NCBI GenBank assembly: GCA_025200525.1 | Contig: CM045770.1 | Span: 125,589,429-125,653,428 of the forward strand | Direction of reading: 5' to 3' | Source: Camellia lanceoleosa | Lineage: Eukaryota; Streptophyta; Magnoliopsida; Ericales; Theaceae | Length of the DNA stretch: 64,000 nt | Shown here: positions 22,515 to 34,085 of the stretch, piece after piece | Numbering within the stretch: position 1 is the first letter of the stretch | Layout: each line of letters begins with the position of its first letter | The notes under the pieces: model-generated | What the model was told of the DNA's origin: nothing | Seen by the model: the letters and a program-made list of their open reading frames with translations, nothing else | Database searches by the model: none | Made by a program: the position numbers and the translations under genes

Positions 22515-23135
22515 TTCAATTTCTTAGCATCCATTCCAGATGTAACCTCACAAAGAATGAAATTAGAGTAGCTCGAATATGGATTGCGAAATGGTACTTC
22601 TTTTAAAAGCTTAAAGAGTCTCTCACGTTCTTGCACCAAAGCCACTTTAAACTTCTTGAGATAGGCTGGATTCTTCAATGCTGCACATGCAAAAACTTCT
22701 GCAGTAACGGACACATTATATGGTTGTTTTTCTCTCCAAAGATACTCAATAATACTCGAAGAAAATGCACCATATCCATTGCAGAGTCCAGTTAAACCAG
22801 CTCTTTTACTAAATGTGCGAAGGACAATTAGATTTTTCATGCTTCTTCACCCATTGCATCTTAGATTCAATTCCTGAAAATTCAATGTATGCTTCATCCA
22901 ACACAACCAATATAGGCAGATCAAGGATCTTCAATAGAACTTCATCACTGATTATACTCCTATCAGGATTGTTGGATGAAGTTAGACATATGCACTTTGG
23001 TTTCTCCTGCTCAACAACTCAGTAATCAGTTCCACATCCAAGCTAAAATTTGGCTCCCGGGGTACTTTGATAACAAGTGCCCCATTAACGGCTGCATCAA
23101 ATTCATACATTGTAAAGGTTGGAGGGCAGTCCACA
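22515..23135 (-). pseudogene. HISN6: histidinol-phosphate aminotransferase fragment, intronless
   Basis: About 205 codons of the PLP-dependent aminotransferase that converts imidazole-acetol phosphate to histidinol phosphate in plastid histidine biosynthesis. Visible motifs in order: VDCPPTFTMYEFDAAVNGA (about 23134-23075), LVVLDEAYIEFSG, where the Asp binds the PLP ring, LRTFSKRAGL, where the Lys forms the Schiff base (about 22830-22795), and SYSNFILCEVTSG. The N-terminal third and the C-terminal arm are missing. Two 1-nt frameshifts (about 23035 and 22835) break it. The absence of introns over 620 bp suggests a cDNA intermediate, since plant HISN6 genes are multi-exon. The 3' junction at about 22515 has a short AAG overlap with LTR sequence. 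Confidence 0.9.
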
Positions 23136-23640
23136 AATATAAATAAATCTGGTAGAAGCCGCTGCTGAGCAGCAAGTAGATCTCGCCGACCTTCAAGTGG
23201 CAACAGCATTGCCGGTGAACAATATTTAGTTGAGCCAAGCGCAACTAACTACGGTAATGAGTTTCACAAAGTACCGGCGACAAGAATGACCGAGGTCGAT
23301 GGCAACTAGAATGGAAGACAAGTTAAGGCACGAGTGAGTGAGGAGATAGATTGAGGGTCGTTTCTATGCTCTCATCGCCGAAAACCCTCTTGACTAAGGA
23401 ACAAGACATAGGTGACAAACAGATGGAATTGCACAGCATAAAGCGCATACGCTTTTTGCAGTTAGGTGTTTGATGATCCATGAATTGAATATGAATGGGA
23501 TTTCCCTTGACAAGAACTGCATAGCTGTTCTCCCCCAACACCCACACACAACACAATCATACACATTTTTAGAAAGAGAGATTTTTTTGTTTGTGGTGGT
23601 GCAGGCCAAGCATATGGAGTAGCCGCTGGCCGTTCTTTCT
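23136..23640 (-). other. unidentified segment of the insert in LTR B
   Basis: Lies between the aminotransferase homology and the U3-like part of LTR B. Not alignable by eye with related LTRs. It has a GC content closer to genic DNA and short open stretches in two minus frames (23323-23556 and 23394-23609) that I do not recognise. It could be 5' UTR or a second captured fragment. Confidence 0.35.
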
Positions 23641-23957
23641 CCTCCCTCTATCTTATCTGTTGATGATGTATCTATAGTGTGTATGGTATATTGAGAACAA
23701 TCAGACCTATCTCTCTAGAAAATATTCTTTACACCTTTTGACCCCACTCCCACGCCTTCTCTTTTCTTTAATCATTGTGTGTCTCCCCTTTCATGATAAA
23801 ACATCCACTCCCTCTTTTTTATATTCCTTCACGGGAAAGGGACAAGAGAGTGTATTATTTTCTCTTTAATTATTTTCTTCCACCGAAAGTGAGCAACTCT
23901 CTCAAATAAATTTCCACCACCACATTTTTATATTTTTATGTGGGGCTTTACACTCAA

Positions 23958-24330
23958 GAATTTAATGCTCTCTTACCTCCCATAGTAAAAGACACCATAA
24001 CCGAAACTCTCAAACTCAATTTAATCATAGAGCTATAAACTCTCAACAATAACTCTTCAATGATGGTGCTACTATTTCTTATCGCTTGAATCAAACAAGA
24101 ATGACGAACGGTCGAATCCAATCGGCTCTACAATTGTGATAACATCTCATTCTAATTACATCTGCAAAATTAAATTACCAATATGAAGTAACAAATTTTC
24201 AGTAAATTCAAAAACCAAATTTCTACACCCACCATCCATGTTATCAATATACATTGTTCCATAGAAGCCACCCCTCAACTTAAAACCACTCGTACTAGAA
24301 CTTCAACAAACAATATATAATAGAAGGGAA
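23958..24330 (-). mobile_element. internal region of element A, non-coding
   Basis: Between solo LTR B and the Copia element. AT-rich, with no domain or repeat recognised. Confidence 0.6.
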
Positions 24331-24335
24331 AAATG

Positions 24336-24943
24336 TGTTGGGTATACCTCCTTATTGGAGTGTGGGACCCAATTGGTTTTGGAAAAAGAGTTTAATTTGG
24401 TTTAGTATTAATTATAATATATTTTTATATATTATATTTAATTTGTGGAGACCCAATCTAATTTGGAAACAACTAAGGTTTGATAAAAAAACCCTAGATC
24501 CAATATATTATTTTTGTTCAACACAAAAAGAAAACAAGGTGGACGGCGACTGCTCTATAGCTTCGGTAACAGTGCCGATTGGTGAAGATTTGTTCAAGTT
24601 TTTGTTTCTTTGTCTGGAAGTTGATTTGGGTTATTATTTTGGGTCTTCTTCAACTCTGATTCTGAAGATTTTGATTCATCTATTTGGTGAGGTTTTTCCT
24701 CTTGTTTATTTGTGATTATTTGGAATTCACCTAAGGTTGGTTTTGTGAGACCATTAGTGTCTCGTTTGTAATCGTTTGGAACTTATTTGGTTGATAGTGG
24801 AATCGGATTTCGATCCCGTGGACGTACCTCACATTGAGGGAACCACGTAAAATTCTTGTGTTGCCTTTGATTTAATTTTTCCGCATTAGTTTTTATTCCC
24901 ATTGATTGATTTACTTGTGGGGAATCATCGATTTTCCCTAACA
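24336..24943 (+). mobile_element. 5' LTR of the Copia element
   Basis: 608 bp. A TATA-like TATATTATATTTAATTTG lies about 24425-24445. Differs from the 3' LTR at a handful of single sites (for example CCTCCTTA against CCTCGTTA) plus one patch at 24539-24580 with an 11-bp insertion and several substitutions. Confidence 0.95.
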
Positions 24944-24945
24944 AC

Positions 24946-24957
24946 TGGTATCAGAGC
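24946..24957 (+). other. primer-binding site of the Copia element
   Basis: TGGTATCAGAGC, complementary to the 3' end of initiator tRNA-Met, two bases after the LTR. Confidence 0.95.
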
Positions 24958-24994
24958 TTACGGTTTATTGGGGTTTATTTATTTGTGTAAATCA

Positions 24995-25252
24995 ATGGAG
25001 AGGAATGTGGGTCGTATGTCTAGCTTCAATGGAAGCAATTGGGTAACTTGGAAAACTAAAATGGAGGACCTATTATTTTGTAAGGACTTGTATGGGCCTA
25101 TTGAGGGTGATAGTGACAAATCAAAAGATGGTTCTTTTTCAAAGAAAGACATTGAGTGTTACTATTGTCATGAGAAAGGGCACATGAAGCGAGAATGCCG
25201 AAAGCTCAAAAATAAGGAGAAAAGGCATGACAAAAGTGTGGATAAGAAATAA
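24995..25252 (+). pseudogene. Copia gag, large internal deletion
   Basis: ATG at 24995. The first ~35 codons (FNGSNWVTWKTKMEDLLFCK) are the conserved start of Copia gag. They join almost directly to the zinc knuckle CYYCHEKGHMKREC. The capsid-forming middle, normally about 200 residues, is missing, so the product (85 residues) could not form particles. A TAA at 25250 separates it from protease in the same frame, where Copia elements normally have one continuous gag-pol frame. Confidence 0.9.
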
Positions 25253-26929
25253 GAAGATACAACGGTAGTTACTACCGATGATCTCATGGTCGTTTGTGAA
25301 GATGATTGTATCAATTTTGTGGGCCAAGAGAGTCATTGGGTGATTGATTCTGGTGCTTCTTTTCATGTGACTTCTCGAGTTGATTTCTTCACTACCTACA
25401 CTACAGGAGATTATGGTTCTGTTCGAATGGGTAACGAAGGTTTGTCCAAGATTATCGACATGGGTGATGTTTGTTTGGAAACAAATTTGGGCTGCAAGTT
25501 GTTGCTTAAAGATGTGAGGCATGTTCCCGACATTCGCCTCAATTTGATCTCTACTGGGAAGCTAGATGATGAAGGCTTCAACAACAGATTTGGTGATGGA
25601 ATATGGAAGCTCACAAAGGGTTCTTTGGTGGTGGCTAAGTGCAAGAAGACTCATACACTTTATTTGATGCAAGGGAAAATTTGTAAAGGTGTTGTCAATG
25701 CACTTGAAGATGATACTTCTACCGAATTGTGGCACAAGCGGCTTGGCCACATGAGTGAAAAGGGGCTGCAAGTATTGTTCAAGAAAGAGCTTCTACCCGG
25801 TTTGAAAGGTACACATCTTAAAACTTGTGTTCATTGTTTGGCGGGTAAACAACATAGAGTTTCTTTTCATAAAAATGTTGCTTCTAGAAAAGAAAATGTG
25901 TTGGAGTTAATTCATTCGGATGTTTGTGGTCCTTTAAAAGTTAGAACACATGGTGGTGCACTTTATTTTGTTACTTTCATTGATGATTATTCAAGGAAAG
26001 TTTGGGCTTTTCTACTAAAAACTAAAGATCAAGTTCTAGAAGTATTTAAGCATTTTCAGGCCATGATTGAAAGAGAAACAGGGCAGAAATTGAAGTGCAT
26101 CCGAACAGACAATGGTGGTGAATACATTGGGTCATTTGATGAGTATTGTCGCAGCCAAGGTATTCGGCACCAAAAGATAGTTAAGAAGACTCCTCAACAA
26201 AATGGCGTTGCCGAGAGGATGAACCGCACCATTGTGGAAAGAACAAGGTGTTTGCTTTCACAAGCTAAATTGCCAAGATCTTTTTGGGGTGAGGCAATGA
26301 GTACAGCGGTTGACGTGATCAATTTGTCTCCTTGCTATCCTTTGAATGGTGATGTTCCTGAAAGAGTTTGGACTGGCAAAGATGTGTCTTATGAGCACTT
26401 GAGAGTGTTTGGTTGCCGAGTTTTTGTTCACATTCCAAAGGATGAGAGGTCCAAGCTTGATAGTAAGTCAAGACAATGTATTTTTCTTGGCTATAGGCGT
26501 GATGAGTTCGGGTATAGATTGTGGGATCCGGTCGACAAGAAAGTCATTCGAAGCCGTGATGTTGTGTTTCTTGAAGACCAAACAATTGAAGACTTTGGCA
26601 AAGGTGATCAACCGGAGCCAAAAACTAGTGATCTCATTGACATAGATCCATCTCATTCATCTTCAGGTCATGATGAAAATGGGGGAGATGTGCAGCCACC
26701 TATTGAAGAAGTGGAGGATGATGCTAATCCTAATGAAGTTGAGCCAGAAATTGAAGAAGAGCATCCAACGCAAGAACCGCCACCACAACTTAAGTTAAGA
26801 AAATCTACAAGGGACCGACAACCTTCAAGAAAGTATCCTCCCAATGAATTTGTGTTGATTTCTGATCAAGGGGAGCCGAAGAGCTACCAAGAAGCAATTG
26901 AGCATGCAAACAATGAACTTCTTACTTGA
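25253..26929 (+). pseudogene. Copia protease and integrase (start of pol)
   Basis: Same frame as gag. Protease with the active-site WVIDSGASFHVT (about 25337). Integrase begins with the GAG-pre HHCC finger (H-x4-H at LWHKRLGHM, C-x2-C at CVHC). The catalytic D,D(35)E core follows: HSDVCGPL (about 25915), RTDNGGEY (about 26105) and the Glu in GVAERMN (about 26215). An acidic C-terminal linker follows. All catalytic residues are kept. The frame is lost at about 26915-26929, just before reverse transcriptase, through what looks like a deletion of a few tens of bases that removes the start of the reverse transcriptase domain. Confidence 0.95.
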
Positions 26930-27851
26930 AAATCACACCTATGACTTAGTGAAGTTGCCTAAGGGGAGGAAAATTCTGAAAAATAAGTGGGTTTTCAAAT
27001 TAAAGAATGATGGCAAGAATCTGAGGTACAGGGCACGTCTTGTTGTGAAAGGCTTTCGGCAAAAGAAAGGCATTGACTTTGACGAGATTTTCTCGCCGGT
27101 GGTGAAGATGTCTTCTATTCGGGTTGTACTTGGCATGGCTGCAAGTATGAACCTTGAAGTTGAACAACTTGATGTGAAGACTGCATTTCTTCATGGTGAT
27201 CTTGAAGAAGAAATTTACATGGAGCAACCAGAAGGTTTTGTGGAAAAAGGGAAAGAGAAATTTGTTTGCAAATTGAAGAAAAGTTTATATGGCCTCAAGC
27301 AAGCTCAACAGCAATGGTACAAAAAATTTGACTCTTTCATGATGAATAATGGTTTTTCTAAAACCACTTCGGACCATTGTGTGTTTGTGAAAAATTTTCC
27401 GGATGGCAAATTTATTATTCTTTTGCTTTATGTTGATGACATGTTAATTGTGGGTCAAGATTCTACCATGATAAACAGATTGAAGTTAGAGTTAAGTAAA
27501 TCTTTTGCTATGAAAGATTTGGGGCCGGCAAAGCAAATACTTGGTATGAAAATTGTTCGTGATCGCAAAGAGGGACTGATTTGGTTGTCTCAAGAAAGCT
27601 ACATTGAGAAAGTTCTTGAGAGGTTCAACATGAATAAAGCAAAGTCGGTTAGTTGTCCACTTGCGAGTCACTTCAAGCTTAGTTCGAATCAATGTCCTAC
27701 AAGTGAGAAAGACAAGGAAGAGATGTTGAAAATTCCTTATACTTCAGCAGTTGGTTCTTTGATGTACGCCATGGTTTGTACAAGGCCGGATATTGCTCAC
27801 GCCGTTGGTGTGGTGAGTCGGTTTCTCTCTAATCCGGGTAAAGAACATTAG
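26898..27851 (+). pseudogene. Copia reverse transcriptase
   Basis: Continues pol in a shifted frame. Motifs LKNKWVFKLKNDG, VEQLDVKTAFLHGDLEEEIYM, SLYGLKQAQQQWYKK and the catalytic LLYVDDMLIVG (about 27425-27455). The frame ends at a TAG (27849-27851) where the family has Trp before AAVKWILRYL, which is a G-to-A nonsense change. Confidence 0.95.
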
Positions 27852-28400
27852 GCAGCGGTAAAATGGATTCTAAGATATCTTCAAGGGACTTCGAAGGTGT
27901 GTTTGTGTTTTGGGGATGGTAAGCCGATGCTTGATGGGTTCACAGATTCTGACATGGCTGGTGATGTTGATTCTAGGAGATCTACTTCGGGGTATTTGAT
28001 GACTTTGGCAGGGGAAGCTGTGGCATGGCAATCTAAATTACAAAAATGTGTTGCTCTCTCAACTACCGAAACTGAATTTATTGCCATTACAGAAGCTTGC
28101 AAAGAAGAGTTATGGTTGAAGAAATTTTTGCAAGAGTTGGGTTTGAAGCAAGAAAAGTATGTGCTTTATTGTGATAGTCAAAGTGCTATTCACTTGAGTA
28201 AAAATTCTACTTTTCATTCGAGATCGAAACACATTGATGTTAGATACCATTGGATTCGTGATGTGTTAGATTCGAAATTGTTGCAACTCGAAAAGGTTCA
28301 CACAGATGATAATATTTCAAATATGTTGACAAAGACTTTGTCGAGGGACAAACATTTAAAGTGTCGAACTTTGGCGGGTATGGTTGATGTCTCCACCTAA
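27852..28400 (+). pseudogene. Copia RNase H
   Basis: In frame with the reverse transcriptase beyond the TAG. FTDSDMAGDVDSRRSTSGY, STTETEFIAITEA and LYCDSQSAIHLSKN hold the catalytic acidic residues. Ends at the TAA 28398-28400, followed by the polypurine tract. Confidence 0.95.
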
Positions 28401-28403
28401 GTC

Positions 28404-28416
28404 GGCAGGGGGAGAA
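28404..28416 (+). other. polypurine tract of the Copia element
   Basis: GGCAGGGGGAGAA immediately upstream of the 3' LTR. Confidence 0.9.
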
Positions 28417-28417
28417 T

Positions 28418-29014
28418 TGTTGGGTATACCTCGTTATTGGAGTGTGGGACCCAATTGGTTTTGGAAAAAGAGTTTAATTTGGTTTAGTATTAATTATAAT
28501 ATATTTTTATATATTATATTTAATTTGTGGAGACCCAATCTAATTTGGAAACAACTAAGGTTTGATAAAAAAACCCTAGATCCAATATATTATTTTTGTT
28601 CAACACAAAAAGAAAACAAGGTGCTCTATAGCTTGATATGAGTGCTTTATTGGTGAAGATTTGTTCAAGTTTTTGTTTCTTTGTCTGGAAGTTGATTTGG
28701 GTTATTATTTTGGGTCTTCTTCAACTCTGATTCTGAAGATTTTGATTCATCTATTTGGTGAGGTTTTTCCTCTTGTTTATTTGTGATTATTTGGAATTCA
28801 CCTAAGGGTGGTTTTGTGAGACCATTAGTGTCTCGTTTGTAATCGTTTGGAACTTATTTGGTTGATAGTGGAATCGGATTTCGATCCCGTGGACGTACCT
28901 CACATTGAGGGAACCACATAAAATTCTTGTGTTGCCTTTGAATTAATTTTTCCGCATAAGTTTTTATTCCCATTGATTGATTTACTTGTGGGGAATCATC
29001 GATTTTCCCTAACA
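28418..29014 (+). mobile_element. 3' LTR of the Copia element
   Basis: 597 bp. Lacks the 11-bp segment present in the 5' LTR patch and reads GTGCTCTATAGCTTGATATG there. Confidence 0.95.
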
Positions 29015-29019
29015 AAATG

Positions 29020-32000
29020 TAGGTGATTCTTGCAACATGTAAGGGGTTAATTAAAATCTATCGAACTCGCAATTTCACTTGAACACGTTCAAACACTCCT
29101 ACAAAATTTGCTTACTCCACACAACTAACTCCACAAGTCATAGCAATAAAAGAATCCCACTACTTTGAAGAGCACTCAAAAAAGAATTCAAATATTACAC
29201 ACCATTAAAGATGACTCACAACAAACAATCATTTCCATAATCTAGTGCAACAATTTATTTAATACCCATCCAAAGTGATTATCTCAAGACTCTTAACCAA
29301 TGGGAACACCCTTTCTTTAAAGATACAATTCAATAATATATTTTGTAATCGCAACTGTCACACAACAACTAGCGCATCTCAATATTAAAACGAATCCGCA
29401 TTAGGTTACCCAAAAACTAACATAAACAATGACTTAAAATATTTCATCCCATAGGAATCTCCATTCATCCCCTAATACAATCATATTCTTCCTTGAATTA
29501 TCACACACAGAAAATTCACAAATTACCTTAGCCCCAACTACCTCGCCTAGAACAACAAGAAACACTGACCTTCATGAAACATAATGCAATCACGTTGAAC
29601 ACACTACTCAAAAATTCTAAGCCACAATTTTAATTGCCCAACCAAGCAACTTTTGCATTATTTTCGTTTACCTATCCACTCTATTTCTTTCACTCGATGA
29701 AACGACTAACAATTTCGGCAGACTTGTTAACATCCACCCGAACAATCCCACTCCAACATAGAATTTACCCAAACACTCACACAATGCACTTTGAGTCCAC
29801 ATAGAAATCATCAAGAGTAGGTACACATTCTAACCATACCAAGGTACTCCCAATAAAAGTTAATTCAGAACCGCTCCCACTCTTTGAAATCAATGCTGTG
29901 ACAATAGCTCTCAAGTTGCAACATGACTCCACATCACATTAATATTATGATAGCCTACAAAATCAAACCCAAATTCAACAACTCTTACTACACAAACTCA
30001 TTTATCGAGAAATATTAATACCGCTCATGAGGTCAGTTAACAAAATATTCTATCTCTTACCCTAGAAGTATCCCAAACCAATCACAATGAGACACTTATA
30101 AAGATTAACACTAAAACGACTCTAAAATTCCCAAATCGTTAATAAAGAGATTAACCTCAAATTATAATGAAATCTCTCCAAAGGAAATTCAATGTACATC
30201 CCTTACCAAAAGAAATAATTTTACACTTCTGATTCAAAATTCAAACCAAAATAATCTTTTCAGCACTTCAATCCAATTACTAAGTAATCTGCTCTACCTG
30301 AAAAACAATTTAACTCAGGAAGTAATCTGCCATACCCTGCTAACATGCAAAGAAAGTAAAATCTAATCCTCATAACTACTCTCGTCCCAAAATATCGACA
30401 CCAACCACCACATCAAATCCACTATGAAAGGCCTACACAACTCAAGATGAAAGGTTACCCCAACAAATACTCATAGTTGTAGTGACTTTGAAATATCCTT
30501 TGAAGTCTTTAGTTAGCTCGCTTCTACCCAAATTCTAAAAGATACAACCACAAGCTATGATGCCACTCATTCACTCTAAAATAAAAATAAAAAATTCTAT
30601 GTCAACAAGTCATCCCATAACAATTTCCAAGACTAACAAAATAACGAAAGTACTTCATACCAATTTATTCCCCGACGAGGGATCTGCCGAATAACTTCTT
30701 CTAAGGTAATATCACCACAAAACATGATAAAACAAAATTAAAATAAGGAATCATCCTCTATTAGGCAAAACTAAATACATTTTAATTAAGAAAACACTTA
30801 CCACTTAAGGTCAAATACACTCAAATTGAACTCAATGGTAATATTAGACCAACATATCAACAACACAAATTCTCACCACACTTGTAACAAAACGAAGGAT
30901 CAATATAAGGGATTCACAACTCTTACACCAAGGATACAAAACAATCTTATAGCTAAAGGACAAGGGATACAAAATAATCTCCATTTCCATTGCATGAACC
31001 ACACCATCAGGACACACACCAAATTAAGCCCAAAATACTCTCATATACCTTCCATCTTCACAATTTCTAACTCATACATAAAAGTAACTATAAAAGTTAA
31101 CATCAATCACTCTCAATGGGTCAACCATGAATTCCCATGGAAATACTCAAATTACCACCATACTAATTATCCTAAAGCACCTAATTTAGAATTATAATAT
31201 CCTCACAAAGTAATCTTAAAAATTTCCTCTAAGAACATTGGCTGCTAACACAACTCCACAACATCCATCACATCATGTCCCTCAACACTCATTTATTGCA
31301 CTCAAGAACATCAACAACTAACTCTGAGACAATGGACTCCACCAATCTTGAAAGCACTCGAAACTCGCCTACATATTCTAAAATATCGACTCACAAGTCA
31401 ATATTGTTATTACTAAAAATCCCATCAAATGGCGCAGCCCAAATCAAATTTAATCTCATTTCAATCTATCTCAAAATTATTTATCACATTTGCCTTCTTA
31501 GGATTTGCAACAAAATTATGAATAAAACAAACTCTCTAAGAAACACATCTCTTACTATACGCTATAATTTCTATCATTCTAAGACTACATTTATTCCCAA
31601 ACACATATAAAATAATTGGCCTAAGGCTTGTCACTAACCTCACACGTAGTCCATCAAGCAAGTGAAACAACCCAACCATAACTAACTTCGTCTATCCCAA
31701 GAAAATTTAAAACTAGTTTTACATGTTCTAATGTCAACAATCCAAAGCATATTATCTTAGATTACCTTAATCATCATTAAAGTCACAACTAGACCAGTCG
31801 CTACACAATACAAGCTCTACTACTTTAAGGTCACATTTACACCCACAATTATACAAATCGGTTAAGCTACACTTCAATGCTAATTCCATAACATCTTGAC
31901 GAATCATCTCGGCCATATTAGTCTAATTTACCCCTTCTTCCTGGGAAAAGGTATCCTCTTGAATGGAAACACCCCGGGCACCCCGATGGCCTTCCCTGCT

Positions 32001-32419
32001 TTATGACATCTTATATAAGAGATAGAATTTAGATCATAAATATGTACTCCACACTAGTTCTTACACGCCGCATGCAGATTAAACATAAACCTACATATGT
32101 ATCTACATCACATAAGGCAAACCATATAAGCACATAGTCATATAGAGCTTATATGAGTTACCCCTCTAAGATATTGACTTGTTCCACAAATATTCAAAGA
32201 CTTCCAAATAGAAATAGCATTGATCGGGTGCTTTTCTAAAAGGACCTCAAAGAATTTCATGGACGCAAATCACATCTCAGAAGTTTAACCCCATACCCAT
32301 ATAGTCATATAAACATGTTATCACATAGCACATAAGACATGCAACATTTCTCACTAGCGAAATGAAACCCAATGTGGTAAAAACCACATCCCACGAGCCC
32401 CAAGTATTCAAACCCGGTA
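29020..32419 (-). mobile_element. 5' internal region of element A, non-coding
   Basis: 3.4 kb with strong strand asymmetry (plus strand rich in A and C). No retrotransposon domain found on either strand. A weak gag-like start may exist on the minus strand near 32012-31900 (ATG, arginine/glycine-rich codons, early stops). Two open plus-strand stretches (30826-31197 and 31275-31610) are low-complexity Asn/Thr/Ile peptides with no known domain and run antisense to the element. Confidence 0.6.
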
Positions 32420-32431
32420 GCTCTGATACCA
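32420..32431 (-). other. primer-binding site of element A
   Basis: Minus strand TGGTATCAGAGC, tRNA-Met type, 3 bases from the LTR end at 32435. It fixes the orientation of element A. Confidence 0.9.
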
Positions 32432-32434
32432 AGT

Positions 32435-33658
32435 TGTAACGCCCCCAAAAATATTGACATCTAATATATCTAGATTAACTCATAGGCATAATCTAAATCT
32501 CATTACTTCTCATCATTACATATAACAACATCGAATAATATAGACATTTCAATAGTCGACATTCATACTAAATTACTATTTTTCTATTAACGATATCCAA
32601 CATGAGATTTCACAAAAGAGAGACCGCTTGCATTAATACATTCATCATCCTTGAGATATAATTTTTATAGCATGTGAAAATAACATGTTAAAGAAACAAA
32701 ATACAAATTAATGCCTTAACGGCTACAAGTTCCAAGGCTTTGTCCGATTACAACAAAGTGGCTTTCAAACCGATACATAGATAGCCCTTGGCTTGCAAAG
32801 AAAAAAAAACAAATAAATAATTGAGCCTTGTGCTCCAAAAGATCCTCCACGCCTTCACTTTGGCGGAGGCACACCACAATCACCTGAAAAATGGTTTCCA
32901 CTAAAGGATTAGCATAAAGCCCAGCAGAGATAATCTAAATAAAGTGCACGTAGTTTAACAATATTATGAGATGCAATGCATATGAGATGTCAATGCCAAA
33001 AATCATAGGTTTTCTCATTTGTTTTCAAAATTTTCATGCCATGAATTTGTTTAAAAGTATAACCAATTCAATCATCCATTTCATGGAACAAGGGGCGGTA
33101 AATACGACACTAGAAATCCCTAGGCTGGTGTCTACAAGTAGGCATAACTAGCACTACTAAAACCCCACTTTACCGGTTGCTAACCGGAAGGGAAGTGGTA
33201 CCTCCTCCGTGCATGTTTTTGGTCTTTCACCCTAGACACTCAGGCCAACTTAAACAATATCAATCTACACCCCCTATCCGGACTTATCAAACGTATTTAC
33301 CCCATAACTTAACATATTTCAAATATTCTCAAAGAATCAATTTGAAAATCAATTTCTCAAATCCAATGCAAGAATTAAATCGTGAGATTATGCAATGTTT
33401 AATACCATGCATGAATTTACAAACATTCCAATTTACCTATTACATATGCAATTTCTACAATAATCAATACAATCCTCCACGGTTGCCCAAACAATTATCT
33501 CTATACAAAATATAAATTTCAAGAGACCAACATAACTCGTAATCTCATATTTTCAATCTTCAACATAGGAGTAACAATCACATGCTCAATCTCCAATTTC
33601 CCAACTCAATCAAGAATCATAATATTCTTTTAAAAAAAAAATCATCAATCTTCCCTTT
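32435..33658 (-). mobile_element. 5' LTR of element A, R/U5 part
   Basis: Aligns with 18070-19306 of the 3' LTR. Interrupted at 33659 by the Tekay element (target CCTTT). Confidence 0.9.
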
Positions 33659-33849
33659 TATAGCGACCCCGGTCTTTTCCCATTCGATGTTTGTATCCGG
33701 ACTTAGGCTCCGTAGATTCTATCTTTGTGTAATGGTTGTTGTCATCCTTTGATTCTATTTGGTCGAGTTTTAGGATGTGTTGGGCGTGTTTCGAATAGTT
33801 GGGTTGAGCCTTAGTCTAGATGTTGATTGCCCAGTTTATAGCCTTTCCG

Positions 33850-34085
33850 CTCGAGCGGACATTCCTGAGCTCGAGCGGGTTTTACACTCTTCCAGCATCT
33901 TGGTCCCTGCAAAACTTCTGCAGGTGAGAGTTCTACGCTCGAGCGGGTCTTTTTACGCTCGAGCGGGTAGTGTATTCTCCGTGTGGGTTCTGGAATGGGA
34001 GAATCTACGCTCGAGCGGTTATCATTGCGCTCGAGCGGACCTTGTTTTTGTTCTTTACGCTCGAGCGGTGTTTTGTACGCTCGGC
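33850..34085 (+). repeat. four CTCGAG palindrome doublets, 20 bp apart (5' LTR)
   Basis: CTCGAG cores start at 33850/33870, 33938/33958, 34010/34030 and 34060/34080. Every pair is exactly 20 bp apart, while gaps between pairs vary (68, 52 and 30 bp). The unit is usually CGCTCGAGCGG, a 10-bp palindrome. The last core is damaged (CTCGGC) but intact in the 3' LTR. Confidence 0.95.

Larger units (their letters stand above)
21088..23952 (-). mobile_element. solo LTR B carrying a captured host gene fragment
   Basis: Flanked by CTCAA at 21083-21087 and 23953-23957. On the minus strand it starts TGTAAAGCCCC and ends GGGGGGCGTTACA; 2865 bp. The 21088-22514 part aligns block by block with the leader and U5 of element A (22380-22505 matches 19855-19975). 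The U3 part (about 23640-23952) has a TATA-like AATATAAAAAAG near 23820. Between them about 1.1 kb of foreign sequence contains a histidinol-phosphate aminotransferase fragment. The host insert lies inside the LTR, downstream of the presumed TATA box. Confidence 0.85.
24336..29014 (+). mobile_element. Ty1/Copia retrotransposon, internally deleted and mutated
   Basis: Flanked by AAATG at 24331-24335 and 29015-29019. LTRs are 24336-24943 and 28418-29014 (TGTTGGGTATACC...TTTTCCCTAACA). Primer site 24946-24957, polypurine tract 28404-28416. Gene order gag, protease, integrase, reverse transcriptase, RNase H is Copia-type. Gag lacks its middle and pol has a deletion-frameshift and nonsense codons, so it cannot move on its own. 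LTRs are nearly identical outside one patch, so insertion into element A is recent. Tork/Tnt1-like lineage is my inference from pol style. Confidence 0.95.

Noticed and set aside
22515..23135. Functional histidinol-phosphate aminotransferase gene
   Set aside because: N- and C-terminal parts missing, two frameshifts, located inside an LTR.
30826..31610. Two plus-strand ORFs of 111-123 codons
   Set aside because: Low-complexity Asn/Thr/Ile/His composition from an A/C-rich strand, antisense to element A, no known domain.
33850..34085. Regularly spaced palindromes resembling a CRISPR array
   Set aside because: Units are only about 10 bp, occur in pairs, are degenerate and lie in retrotransposon LTRs of a plant genome; there are no cas genes or uniform 25-40-bp repeats and spacers.
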